From: Sarcocystis neurona
Taxonomy: Eukaryota; Apicomplexa; Conoidasida; Eucoccidiorida; Sarcocystidae
Length of the DNA: 64,000 bases
Assembly (NCBI GenBank): GCA_000727475.1
Contig: KL647316.1
Coordinates: forward strand, 497,623-561,622
Direction: 5' to 3'
Positions 23,261 to 34,064 of the stretch are shown here, piece after piece. The position numbers and the translations under genes are program-made. The first letter of the stretch is position 1. Every line of letters begins with the position of its first letter. The notes beneath the pieces were generated by a model. It ran no database searches. It was given only the letters and a program-made list of their open reading frames with translations, and was not told where the DNA came from.

Positions 23261-25897
23261 CTACGCGCGTCTTCTTTCTGCGCTGGTGGCAGCGCTGCTG
23301 CACCTGCTGCGACAGGTTTTGCTGTCACGCCACTGCTGCTGTGTGCCACAAGCAGAAACGTGTGTGTTACCAACGTGCGTTTTGCCCCTCCTTCCGTCCT
23401 CCACTTCTGCTGTGCATTGGCTGAGAGAAGTATGAAACGAAAACTTTACATTTTTCAGTCGAGCAGTGGCGCTGACGATCTTCTGCCGGTCTTCCTCCTC
23501 CAGCAGCAGCCTGTCCCAGTAGTTTGACGTAGCAGCCCAACGTAGGATGCCGCCTCCACTGTCGTCCTCCCCTTCCACCTGATGTTGCTGCTGCTGCTGC
23601 GCGCCTGCTGCTGCCACAGCTGCTTGGTACAGAGCCCAAGAGCTGCTGTGCTCCTCGCGTCCTGCCCCGCTCCACGTGGTGCTGCTGCTGCTGCTCTCCT
23701 CGCTTGCTGCTCTGCTGCTGCTGGTGTCCTCGGTCCTTTCCGGACTCACCACAACCACGTCCCTGCTCCTGGTGCTGCCGTCACTGCTGCTGGTGCTGCC
23801 GTCACTGCTGCCGTCACTGCTGCTGCTACTCCTGTGAGATGCAGCGGCTCGCCAGGGGTCGTCCCTGTGGCTGCCGCTGCCAGTGGCCGTCCCGCTGTTG
23901 CAGGGCCTCTGTGTCGTGCCGTGAGACAACTCTCCATCCCCGCGACTGCTGCTGTGACTGCTGCTTGCGCCGCCACTGCTGCAGTCGCTGCTGCAGTTAG
24001 GCTGCAGCTGCTGCTGCTGCCCGAATAACTGAGACACCTTGCTAGGAAGACTCCCCGCCTCTGTGCACGTACCGGCAGCCACTTGGTACTGTTCCTCCTG
24101 CTGCTGCTGTGTGGGGAGTTGCTGCGACGAACCCGCTGTCGTCTGCTGGGACGCTGCAGCAGAAAACACAAAGAGCGAGTCATCGTGAGGTGGCGCCGTT
24201 GCCGTGTCGGCAGCAGCGGAATTGTCTCGGTGGAACAAGTCGGCAGCGGCTCCTGCTCCGTCCTGCCACCGCCGACGAGGCAGCGAGGCTTGCGACAAGC
24301 TCTCTAGGCAACCCGCTGCCTCCCCTATTAGTTCCGTATGACTGCCATCCACTGCGTTAGCAGCAGCAGCAGCACAAGGAGCCGGAGCGGCGGTCGCACT
24401 TTCAGCAACAGCACCACCACCGGTGCCGGCGACGAATGCAGCAGCGGCAGCAGCGGCAGCAATACCGCCGTCATCACTGGAGTCGCCGCTCCCAGCAGCA
24501 GCAGTGCGTCCGCCTGCTGCGGGATCGGCGCGGCAGCTCAAAACAGGCGGAGCATCAGCACGATGTACTTGCTGCGCTCCTGGCTGCAGGGGCGGCTGCC
24601 GTTTCTTTTGTTCCTGCTGCTGTTGCCGGTGCGGCTGCGGTGATGGGTTTTCGACGGGCAGCTGCTGGAGCTGATTCAGGTAAGAACGCAGACGTGTTCT
24701 TCGTGCTGCAGACAAAGCAGCAAGCGTGGACAGCCGTCGTGCGTTGCTGCAGCAGCAGCGCCTGCTGCTCTCGTCCGTGTCAGGGGCCTGTGGGGAGGAC
24801 GCGCGACGGGAGAGCTGCTGTTTTGTCTCTACTGCATCCCGTTGGGCGCTGCTGCCAGCGTCAGCTTCGCGCACCACGGTGAGCGCCACCAGCAGATCTT
24901 CGAGTGTATGTACACCCCACTGGTCGCGCAGCAGCGCCGTCAAAGCAGCTGCGTCTGCCGTCAGGTCCAAAGACGCTAGAAATTCGTACACACACGAAGT
25001 CCTTGCAGCTGCGTCGCTCCACGCAGCAGCACCACCTGTGTCAAAAGACGCAGCACTCGCACTATTGCTTGACCCAGCAGCAGCACCAGCAACACATCTA
25101 CGTGAACCAGCAACCGCCCCATTGGTCCCAGCAAAAAGCGTCTGTTCCGTGGGGTCTGGGGGCGAGTCTCCTCCTCCTCCTTCTCTTCCTGCCGCTGCTG
25201 GCGGTGCTGGTGCTGCCGTTACTGCTGCTGCTGTTGCCACTTGGGCTGCTCTCGCTGTTGTTGCTGGGAGGGCTGCGGCTGCTGTGACTACCTCCCCTGG
25301 TGCTCCAGAGCTGCAGACGGCGGGAGCTTCCACGCGGTGGTCAACAAACAAAGCCGGACAACCTGCTGCAGAGGCAGCAAGAGATCCACGCGATAACGCT
25401 GGGTCCTCGGTTCCGTCGCCAGCGCTGCTGCTGCTCCCGCCGCTCCTGCGCGTACCGACCACGGCGCCGCATTCGCTGCTGTTGCTGCTGCTGGCCTCCG
25501 CGGTGCTGCAGCTGCCATCGCGTCTCTGTGTATGTGTGTGACCCCACACCTGTTGTCCCACAGCGTCCCCAGGCGGTGAGGCCTCAGCAGCTGCTGCTTC
25601 TGCTGCGGCCGACGGCCAAGTCGAAGCATTAGGCAACTCTGCTGATACATCGGCGACACCGGGAGCAGCAACAGGAGTAGGACCCGTTCGTTGGGCAGCT
25701 GCAGCAGCAGCGGTGTCTCGCTGCAAATGAGCAGAACCAACCAAGGCAGACACCTGCGGTGTTGCTCCACCAACAGCATTAGCAACTTGCGACGGCGGGG
25801 CTGCGACAGCAGGAAGATGCTGGGGAACTGCAGCAGAAGCAACAGACAGTTGCGAAGGCGAACCAAAGGCGGGTGTGGATGATAGCGGGTAGTACAT
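23261..25897 (-). CDS. Ala/Gln/Ser-rich protein with possible split SAM-like fold
   Basis: An 878-codon open frame starts MYYPLSSTPAFGSP at an ATG (25897) and is CAG-rich on the sense strand like the confirmed exons. Most of it is low complexity. Two islands look structured. FLASLDLTADAAALTALL followed by WGVHTLEDLLVALT resembles the first helices of a sterile alpha motif, and after an insertion of about 60 residues comes LAALSAARRTRLRSYLNQLQ, which resembles the last SAM helix. Near the C-terminus is NYWDRLLLEEEDRQKIVSAT. The 3' end is uncertain because an AAAAAT|GTAAAG donor near 23450 could end the exon there. The function is unknown, and the SAM resemblance is a guess from helix spacing. 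It is not joined to the SAMHD1-like gene, which lies over 5 kb away. Confidence 0.6.
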   Translation of the reverse strand: MYYPLSSTPAFGSPSQLSVASAAVPQHLPAVAAPPSQVANAVGGATPQVSALVGSAHLQRDTAAAAAAQRTGPTPVAAPGVADVSAELPNASTWPSAAAEAAAAEASPPGDAVGQQVWGHTHTQRRDGSCSTAEASSSNSSECGAVVGTRRSGGSSSSAGDGTEDPALSRGSLAASAAGCPALFVDHRVEAPAVCSSGAPGEVVTAAAALPATTARAAQVATAAAVTAAPAPPAAAGREGGGGDSPPDPTEQTLFAGTNGAVAGSRRCVAGAAAGSSNSASAASFDTGGAAAWSDAAARTSCVYEFLASLDLTADAAALTALLRDQWGVHTLEDLLVALTVVREADAGSSAQRDAVETKQQLSRRASSPQAPDTDESSRRCCCSNARRLSTLAALSAARRTRLRSYLNQLQQLPVENPSPQPHRQQQQEQKKRQPPLQPGAQQVHRADAPPVLSCRADPAAGGRTAAAGSGDSSDDGGIAAAAAAAAFVAGTGGGAVAESATAAPAPCAAAAANAVDGSHTELIGEAAGCLESLSQASLPRRRWQDGAGAAADLFHRDNSAAADTATAPPHDDSLFVFSAAASQQTTAGSSQQLPTQQQQEEQYQVAAGTCTEAGSLPSKVSQLFGQQQQLQPNCSSDCSSGGASSSHSSSRGDGELSHGTTQRPCNSGTATGSGSHRDDPWRAAASHRSSSSSDGSSDGSTSSSDGSTRSRDVVVVSPERTEDTSSSRAASEESSSSSTTWSGAGREEHSSSWALYQAAVAAAGAQQQQQHQVEGEDDSGGGILRWAATSNYWDRLLLEEEDRQKIVSATARLKNVKFSFHTSLSQCTAEVEDGRRGKTHVGNTHVSACGTQQQWRDSKTCRSRCSSAATSAERRRA

Positions 25898-28400
25898 GGT
25901 TGTTGCAGGTGCCAGAGCCCCTCCTATTGAGTCTTTGCGTGGATCTTTCTGGCAGTCGACGCCCAGTCACGCAGACAGCTAGCTGTTGTTGTCTGGGAGC
26001 GTGGCGCGCATAGGAAAGGCGACGACGGAAAAGAGAGAAGTGCGCGCGATAGTACGAATAAACTATGTCTGCCGGTTCATTATACGCACTTGCACTTTAT
26101 GACATATATGGTAGATGTGTAGATATGTAGGAAACAACAGATATTGTCTACTGTACTGCAGTGGGCAACAATATGTATTGCTGAACATACGTATGGACAT
26201 GGGTACACCCACACGTAGATCTTCCCGTTCTGTGAGTAAGCACACACACTTCTGAAAGTAGACGAGCAAATCCCGAGCATGCGACAAAAAGAAAGGAGTC
26301 ATTGCTTCCCACCGTTCTCGGGCTTCGCCGAGCGGGCGAGCGAACTTTTGCCACACGGCAACTCGGGTACACAGAGGCCGAAGAAGGCACGCGGAGCGAG
26401 AGGACCCGCTATGAATTTATGTGACGTGCGCCGAGCCAGATGAAATCTGCCACAGAGGTAGAAAACACGGCAGACGAATGCAATTAGACCACAATTAGGC
26501 CGCGATCTCTACGTACGGGCCGCCCACTTGCACGAAACAAGGCGTTTCTTATACTCTTACTTTATCCTCTGTGTGGTTGCATGCCCCTTGTTCAAGTCGA
26601 GCCGGTATGCCTATAGAAGAAGAGAAGAATCTTACGCGATCTTTTTCCACCCCGCTGCACGTATTACGCGGATCAAGATGCAGTGTTATCTGTGTAAACC
26701 GCCCTGTGGAAAGCTCTCCGCGGCGGTGCTGGTCCTGTGCGAGCTGCGAACGCATGCGCAATATTTGCCGCGGCGACTTTTCGTGTGTCTTGGCCGCGGG
26801 AGGGAAATAAGAATTCGCAGACACAGTAGGCACGCAGAAGAGGGATAACGGAAACAATCGCTCCGTCCGAGGGAAGAGAGGGCAAATATAATTTTGCGCG
26901 CACATCTTCCCCTGAGTGACCATCCATTCCCGAGACAAACCCCCAGCGTGATGAGTAGCGGCACCAGCGAAAGCAGAGAACAGCAGCCCTTCTCTCCTGC
27001 GGGGCGCTCTCCCTGTCACGAAATAAAACCAGCACGACAATCATCTACAAAAAGCCATATTACGCGTGCTACAACACGTGTCGCACGTGTGTGTGGTGGT
27101 CCACGCTTGTCCTGCGGATTCTAGATATTCGGCCACACACATGTATTGAGAGAGAGAACTGAAGTACCTGTGAAGGAAATGAATTCTGGCGGAAGTACAT
27201 GCAGACATCACCTACGTGTAACACATCTGGGGTTCTTGCCCATTGCGAGGACTGTAGATAGATACAGCCAACTCAAGGACGTGTGAAGGGGAGACCTTCC
27301 GGAGAAAGTGCGGAGACGTCGCGTACATGTAACGCATGTGCAGTCCACGCATTTTTACTGTGGACGCCAGACTCACCTACTACGCGTGTACGGGGACAGA
27401 GGGGACACACGCGTGTTTAAAGTCATTGAGTGCATACTGACGAGACTGCGTTCGACTGATTGTTAGCTCTTTTCAGGAAAAAGTATGTTAAGCACGTGTA
27501 CTCAAATTATATGCATGTATGTGCGCGCGATGTAGTGGGCATGTTGCTCATACATATATATAGAGAGAGAGTATGGGACATACTACTTAGTGGGCAGGCT
27601 GCTTATGTATTTATATACTTCTAAGACCCTAAATTTGGCAAACACACGTGCGTTAGACACCATGGATAAATAGGTACGTGTGTGCAGATAAAGAATGTCG
27701 GTTCGTGAGAAGGCCATGCGGCAGCTGTTTTCGGGAAGTAACGTAGCACACCTACACGAACACGCACATATTTATATTGTTATACGCATTAGGTAAAATA
27801 CACATACATCCGTGACGCTGTAGTATATGTTTTGCTGTCTTCAGAAGTTCGACCGCACTGATATACATACATGTGTATACATATATATATATACATACAA
27901 ACGTGTTCTGCGTGAGGGATACTCTCTTTACTTGCTCTACGCATTATGTACACTATGAATTCGTATACTGGGAACGTACTAAGTACAGAAAATTCTGTTT
28001 TATGCTTGCGCTGTCCCTATACGAGCTAAGTACCAACGTGCTCCACTGCATCGGCTTCCTGAATTTCCCCTCCTACTGAAAGGTGATCACCTGCTGCGAG
28101 AATCTGCGCGACAGCGCTGGAACGCACGGAATCCCCGCCGATGAACCAGACACATGTCTCACGTGAACGAAAGAAGAAACCGCGAGGATGAGAGAGCAGA
28201 CGGTTCTACTCCTAGTTGTGAGCAGATCCACAAGTCCTATAAATGTACTAGCAGACCGCTTTAGGAAACCTGAGGTGTTGACACAAGCGTTAAAAACCTG
28301 CATACGCGGATGTATACTCACACACACGCATATATATATATATAGGTGCGTTGTACACATTAGGCACGTGTGCGAGGATACATATGTGATGCAGAGTACG
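25898..28400. other. Spacer, no supported gene
   Basis: Triplet repeats are scarce here and composition is more even. Overlapping frames of 80-160 codons occur on both strands at about 26549-27044, but without splice signals or family resemblance. Short (TA)n and (GA)n tracts lie near 27550-27580 and 27870-27900. Confidence 0.4.
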
Positions 28401-28559
28401 TCACCATTAAGCTTGTTGACGGGGTAGAGTGATTCTTATCTGTACACAAAAACATGCAGGGTATGCGTGGAACGAGTTGTGCGTACACACATCTATATAA
28501 GCATGTGGTTGTCCTTTTATACACAGGTATGGCTGTATCTGTTATCTACGCGTGCGTGT

Positions 28560-30063
28560 ATGTGCGTGCCAAGCACGTGTGTGCATGTGCGTCAATAAGT
28601 GGATGGTCTACGCTTGTGGGCAAGTTTTTGAAGGCAAGGATACGATAACGACAGAGAGCAGATCGGAACTGGTAGCCACGATTTTCCCGTCACTCTCAGC
28701 GTACGAAGGAAAGGTGCGTGAGACACTCTTTTTATAAGTTTCTCGGGCATACGGGACACGCAGTATTCACTGCATACACGTACTTCCTCTAACAGTCATC
28801 AGAGACACTTTTTCCTTTCAGGCGAGTGTCCATATTGTAAGCAACTGACGGTACGGGGTAATTCGCCACCCACCTGATCATGAGAAGCAAATGCAATGTC
28901 TCTCCCACCACCAAACTACCTGTGCAAAGACGTATCGCCCTTTTTGAATGTGGAGAGGCTATGTTTTCTCCAGTACGTATAGCTTCCAAGGAGGCACTCG
29001 GCTTGGTGAGTTTCTAGCCGTGTACGGAGGACATCAAGTTTCTCCGGAATGTCCTGTGAACATCGTCTGTTGTTTGTCCCCACTTAGCTTCCTCTAAGAT
29101 TTCCTCACACGTAGCTGTCGCGACTCCTTCAATGCTCATGACACACGTTTACATCCACACAATTGTACATACGCATAATCGTTCCTTAAGCGTATATTAA
29201 TCTGCACATGTGGGCAAAAGGCACACTTTCTTCGCAGCCTGAATCCCTTCTAAAGCTACGGGCCCTGTGTGCGCGTAACTGCTTGTAGACAGACGCGAAC
29301 AACCCACGTGTCACGTTCTTCCTGACTGAATACTTACCCCCCTCCAGCCCCTGGACTTTCCCGTCCCACTTCACGAGCGCTTTTTTAATGTCTCGCCACT
29401 ACTAAAATTGGTCTTCCTGTGTGTGGCACGCCTGTAAAAATGTTTCCCGAGTCCACAAAAGCACAACTTCTGTACCTGTTGTCGCCACAGCAACCGTCGT
29501 CGTCTCAGTCTCCCGCGGGGAACCACGTATCGCACCGTTTACTTATCACGTAGAAAGCAGCGTGTGGTTTCACCGGCGCGCTTCTTTCGACCGTGTCTGC
29601 CGTGGCATCAGACGGCCATGCAACCGCAGATTACTACAGACGCAGCAGGCTGTAGAAAACTTCGAAACAAACTGCGGAGTGAGTCCTTTCGCTAATTCTC
29701 AGCGCAACTACCAACCTAAGGTAGCTTCGCTGATGTGAACCAAGTCGCAACGGTCACGGTTCTCCAGGCGGCTACGCGTTGCGTGGTACAGGAAGAGCGC
29801 CGACGGCACTGATGCACCGCACTGTTCCAACTGCTTTATCAGCAACTGGTGTCCTCAACCACTGCGCAGCGTGGGCCAACCTACGTGTAGAATGTAAAAG
29901 ACGGGTGTGTGCGTCGTGTGCTGTTCAATTTGTGCTGGAACTGCTTTCTACGCAGGATGCGCTAGGGTGCTGCGGCACTTCCTCGCAGAGTCGCAGCACA
30001 TACGGCTATTTCCTTGCGTGGCGTATGTCTTTGACAGATTTTTTCCTTAGCTCTCAAGAGTAA
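28560..30063 (+). CDS. Putative small-exon gene, product unknown
   Basis: Several short plus-strand segments have good splice signals. SELVATIFPSLSAYEGK ends at an AAG|GTGCGT donor (28713). RIALFECGEAMFSPVR continues to GGCTTG|GTGAGT (29005). A CCCCCCTCCAG acceptor near 29346 precedes PLDFPVPLHERFF. A 39-base micro-exon, 29640-29678, encodes TQQAVENFETNCG between CTACAG and GTGAGT. A CTCCAG acceptor at 29767 opens a last segment that may end at 30063. The exons lack the CAG bias of their neighbours, and the full chain was not made consistent in frame. Part of the region also reads plausibly on minus (KKALVKWDGKVQGLEG before a GTAAGT near 29340), so even the strand is not secure. Confidence 0.3.
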
Positions 30064-30224
30064 ATCGCCGCTCATCTCTCAGTCATTTCTCTTCAAACGA
30101 GATTCCGCACACACGTGCGGAGCTTTCTTCTGCTGCTCCGGCGACGACGCTTCCACGCCGCCTCCGCAGGCCGATGAAGCCATCGCGTACCACAAGCTCT
30201 GCAAGCGTGTACACGACTTATGAG

Positions 30225-30290
30225 ACCTACACAGATATATATATATATATATATGTACGCATGCCTGTTTATATATATATATATGTAAAC
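30225..30290. repeat. (TA)n microsatellites
   Basis: Two (TA)n runs flank GTACGCATGCCTGTT in the short spacer 3' of the minus-strand gene at 30411-32015. Confidence 0.8.
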
Positions 30291-30410
30291 TGGCAACGAG
30301 GGAGGCACAACACCTACACTCGTATATACGAACACACACGTGTATCTACGAGTGCGCGTGGACGTATCGAGTTGAGAGATGAGCACTGCAGCGCGTCGTA
30401 AAACTGCTCG

Positions 30411-32015
30411 TTACTCCCCATCAAGACGGCTCTTCATGCTTCCTTCTGTCTCCATCACTGCTGTCTCATCGTCTCCGCTGTCTACCATCAAGGCCTCTTC
30501 TGCTGCTGCTGTGTCAAACCCAGCACCCGCTGCGTCGCCGCTCCTGCTGCTGTTCTGCTCCATGCTCTGCATCTCTCTCTCTGCCAAGAACACCCCGTCT
30601 GCCTTTACCACTCTGTCTGCCTCCTGCTGCTGCTCCTCTTCGGACCGTCGCTGCGTCTGCTGCTGGCGGCACCGCTCCTCGACCGCTTCCGCCTGCTGCT
30701 GTTGCCCCTCCCCCTCCTCCTCTTCCTCCCGGCGCTGCTGCAGGGAACCCGGCAGCGACGCGCCGTCAGAAGGTAGCACCGACGTCTGCAGACAGCGCCG
30801 CCGTAGAGCCTCAGCAATAACCACAAAATCCTCACCAGCCGCAGCAGCAGCTTTTAGAACTTCCGTAGGATCACCGGCATGCATGCGGAGCACTGCCTGT
30901 ATTTCTTTATCTCGGAGCAGGTCTGTTAACGCTCGGAAGCGCACGCCTTTGCTTGTTGCTGCCCCTGCTGGTCCAGGGGCGGCAGGAGGGCCCTCTCGCC
31001 GGTGTCGTGCAGACCTCTCATCAACATGGTTCTCTCCTCTCGCTTCGCTTGCTGTCGCCATGCCGCTGTTGAGCGAACCAACACCAGCAGCAAAAGGCAT
31101 GATCGCCAGACATTCTTTGTCACTCCTTGGCCTGCTCGGCAGTAGCGAAGTGGCTTGCTCACTCTGTCCTTGCAGCATCTGCAGTTGCTGCTGCTGCAGC
31201 TGCTCCTTCTGCTGCTGCTTTTGGCTCTGCTGTTTCTGCATCGCCTCCTGCTGCTGGTGCTGCGACAGATTGACTGTCGCAGTCCCGTCACACGGCCGCC
31301 TCAAGTGCAGCGGAGCAGCAGCATCAGCGTTGTACGCTCCCCCCCCAGGAGAAGAAGCAGCAGCAGCAGAAGCGGGCTGTTGCACCTGGCCATACTTCCA
31401 GTAGTAGTCACTGTTCTTCGACATGTACGCCCCTGCTTGATCTCCTGGTGACGGTGCTGCTGCTGCTGCTCCTGCTGGCAAGCCTGCTGCCGCTCCTTGT
31501 GCATTCGCCGGCATGACAGGTGGAATCTGCGCTGGTGCTGCCGCGGCTGCTCCAGCTGCAGGCAAGGCTGCAGCTACTGCTGGATCGGGGGGGCCCCCCA
31601 CTGCTGCGCTCCCTGCTGACGGTGTTGGGAGACACGACAGACCTGCTGCTGCCGTCTGGGCTCCTACCGCAGGACGAACATATTCTGCTCTTACTGGCGG
31701 TGGTGTGCCACCCACTGGTGAGACGGCGAAGGCCGGAGAAGCAAAGGTTCGGCTGCCTTCTCCTCGGAAGCGCTTAGCTGACAGCTGTGACTCCCAGGCG
31801 TGCAGCGGCATTCCCTCGGTGGCTGGAGGGGCAGGTGCAGCCCCCCACAGCTGCGGCTGCTGCTGCTGCTGGGCCGCTGCAGCACCCGGCAGCAGGGACG
31901 CTGGATCTCCGCTGCTGTTGCTTACAGAAGCGTACAGCCGCTTGTGCGGTGCTCCTGCGGAGTGCAGCCACGGCGGCTGCAGCTGCTGCTGTGGCGCCGC
32001 CATTCTCGTCCGCAT
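30411..32015 (-). CDS. Ala/Pro/Gln-rich protein of unknown function
   Basis: The frame is open upstream to 32396, but the stretch before 32015 is Cys/Leu-rich (CTG orientation), as in introns of this window. The start MRTRMAAPQQQ at 32015 is therefore preferred, giving 534 residues. Features in order: an Ala/Pro/Gln-rich N-terminal half; SKNSDYYWKYGQVQQP; a Gln-rich coiled-coil-prone stretch (MQKQQSQKQQQKEQ); one compact island, FRALTDLLRDKEIQAVL then GDPTEVLKAAAAAGEDF, that looks all-helical; a Glu/Gln/Arg-rich segment; and an acidic tail ending SRLDGE. The helical island has the DP-centred spacing of STI1 or Nif11-type motifs, but that is not enough for assignment. A single exon is likely. 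The long frames on the opposite strand are shadows of its triplet repeats. Confidence 0.6.
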   Translation of the reverse strand: MRTRMAAPQQQLQPPWLHSAGAPHKRLYASVSNSSGDPASLLPGAAAAQQQQQPQLWGAAPAPPATEGMPLHAWESQLSAKRFRGEGSRTFASPAFAVSPVGGTPPPVRAEYVRPAVGAQTAAAGLSCLPTPSAGSAAVGGPPDPAVAAALPAAGAAAAAPAQIPPVMPANAQGAAAGLPAGAAAAAPSPGDQAGAYMSKNSDYYWKYGQVQQPASAAAASSPGGGAYNADAAAPLHLRRPCDGTATVNLSQHQQQEAMQKQQSQKQQQKEQLQQQQLQMLQGQSEQATSLLPSRPRSDKECLAIMPFAAGVGSLNSGMATASEARGENHVDERSARHRREGPPAAPGPAGAATSKGVRFRALTDLLRDKEIQAVLRMHAGDPTEVLKAAAAAGEDFVVIAEALRRRCLQTSVLPSDGASLPGSLQQRREEEEEGEGQQQQAEAVEERCRQQQTQRRSEEEQQQEADRVVKADGVFLAEREMQSMEQNSSRSGDAAGAGFDTAAAEEALMVDSGDDETAVMETEGSMKSRLDGE

Positions 32016-32396
32016 CACAGCAGCAGCCACGGCAGCTGACGAGCCGCAAGACCCGCTGGGAAAAGGCGGGGCGCGCTGCAGACACTCCGCTGCAGCAGCA
32101 GCTGACGAACAGGCGCAGCTGCGCTCCCGGCTGGAACGCAGGACCCCCGCAAAAAACCGGAAGGTAGCTGTGAGGAGCTGCAGCGGAAGACGACCGCAGC
32201 ACAAGACGGCCAGCAGACACAAACGGGAACTCACCGCAGCCGCAACAAACGCCAACAGGAAGCCACGCAGCAGCACGGTCCGCCGGCAGAGCTGCACGGC
32301 TCCACCAGCACACGCGCTCTGCAAAGTAAAGCGCGCACGGGGAAGGCGAAGGAAAAAGACAGCCCGCAGAAGGAGAATCCCGTCACACACACACAT

Positions 32397-34060
32397 TCAC
32401 TAGAGTCACCTGTCTACACCACTAATATATCGTCCTTCTAGTGTCGTTACCCCATACAAGGGACTAGCGCGTCACCTGCCACGACATCTTCTCCCCACAC
32501 ACCTCCGGTTTCCGCCAAGACAGCTGTACAGGAGAACACGAAGAGACACGCATCTGCAGCCTCTTCCCTTGTCTCACCGCACGAACAGGTGGTGACATTC
32601 CCCAGCACGTGTCCACGTGTCTACAGAAGGAGAAGAGGCGCACCCACAGCTGCGCTGGAGCCCAAGGGAGGACACAGCCACTCCTCGAGACAGCGTCCAT
32701 ACACAGCGGGGCGAGGAACAGGGCGACGCACAGGTCTATATATGGGCGGGGGTCCCTACTGAGCAGGCAGCTGACGACGCTTGAGGCCCGCTTGCGACGG
32801 AAAAGAGTCGACGCGGGATATGTAGGACTACTGCCTTTGCTGCCACGAGCCTCTTGGAAGTGCTGCTGCTAGTGGGCAGGCTGGCGAGGAAGAGCTGCCG
32901 CGCCTGGCTTCAGCAGCATGCCGCATAGACGTATCTAGACTCGATGAACACGTGTATGTGGTGGGTGTCTACACGCATGCGCTGGTTGCGAAGAGAGGCT
33001 CATATATACACGGATATGTGTGCACACGAGTAAACGTGTGGACCTTCTGCCGGTGGACACACTTGCGTCGATCGGTGTGTGTGTACGTGTATATATTGCT
33101 TGTAGGCGCCGGACGCTGTGCTTCGCCATAGACGTACGTTTCTCACATATGCGTCGCTCTCACGAATCTACGCGAGACGTGCAGGAGTCGGACGCAGGAG
33201 CACCAGCAACAGGCTAAAACGGGGGCAACAGCTGCAAGGGGAGCAAAAGCGGCAGCAGTGGCAGCGGGCCGGTGGCGGCGCAGGCTGCAGCCGCATGGCT
33301 CGACAACGCCCCCGCGCGTGCAGAAACGGAAGGTGTCACAGTGCCTGCAGCAACAGCGGCGACAGTCCTCGAGCAGCCGAAACCGCGGTGGCCCCTGCGT
33401 TGAATCCATACCAGCGCTGCGGCAGGCAAGTACCGGGCCGCACGTCTACGGCGCCAGCGATATCTCTGGGGAGAGAAATTGACCGCGGGGGCCCAACGAG
33501 CTGCGCTGCTCTTCCCAGCGGCAGCAACAGGCGTATAACAGACGGAGACGGAGGGCGCAGAGCACTCGCTAGCACCGTGAAAAGGAGAGCAGTCGTTACA
33601 GCAGTCGTGCGGGTCTGAAGTGCCTAGAAGCAGCAGCAGGAGAAGCGAAGATCCTCTGCAGATTTTTCTCACAGCCGCTGTGTACCGCAGAAGCTGCTCA
33701 AACAGGAGGAGGCGGGCGTGGCGAAACGGCACACCCGACAATCCCTGTCGTGGGCTGCTTCTTGTCACGTGCTGCAGTCAGCTGCGCTGCTGCAGGGAGG
33801 CGCCGTCGAACAGGAAAAAGCAGCCACGAACTAGCAACGAAAAACAGGAAAACAACAGCTGTGACTCCTCGGTCGCAGTGCAGCGCGCCAAGCAGCAACA
33901 GCTAATGCGGAGAAAGGTAGACATTAGGGAAAACCCCGCGTTCCGGTGTAGGGAGGAGCCTCACTGCTCTCACCGTGTGGCTTGCCGGCGCGAGAACAGC
34001 AGCGCCTCCTCTGAGCGGACGCATCCTGCCCACACGGAAGTCGCAATTAAATGAGTCAAC
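32397..34060. other. Unassigned region, CAG-oriented on plus from about 33180
   Basis: From 32397 to about 33100 nothing was recognised. From about 33180 to 34050 the plus strand carries CAG triplets and frames of 140-170 codons rich in Arg, Ser and Gln (33118-33618 and 33620-34054). By the strand rule seen elsewhere this suggests an undetected plus-strand gene, or introns of a minus-strand gene. No domain, start or splice chain could be supported. Confidence 0.3.
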
Positions 34061-34064
34061 TCAT

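Noticed and set aside
30379..32403. Two long plus-strand open frames opposite the 30411-32015 gene
   Set aside because: They are Cys/Leu/Ser-rich readings of CTG triplets, the antisense of the CAG-rich minus-strand gene.
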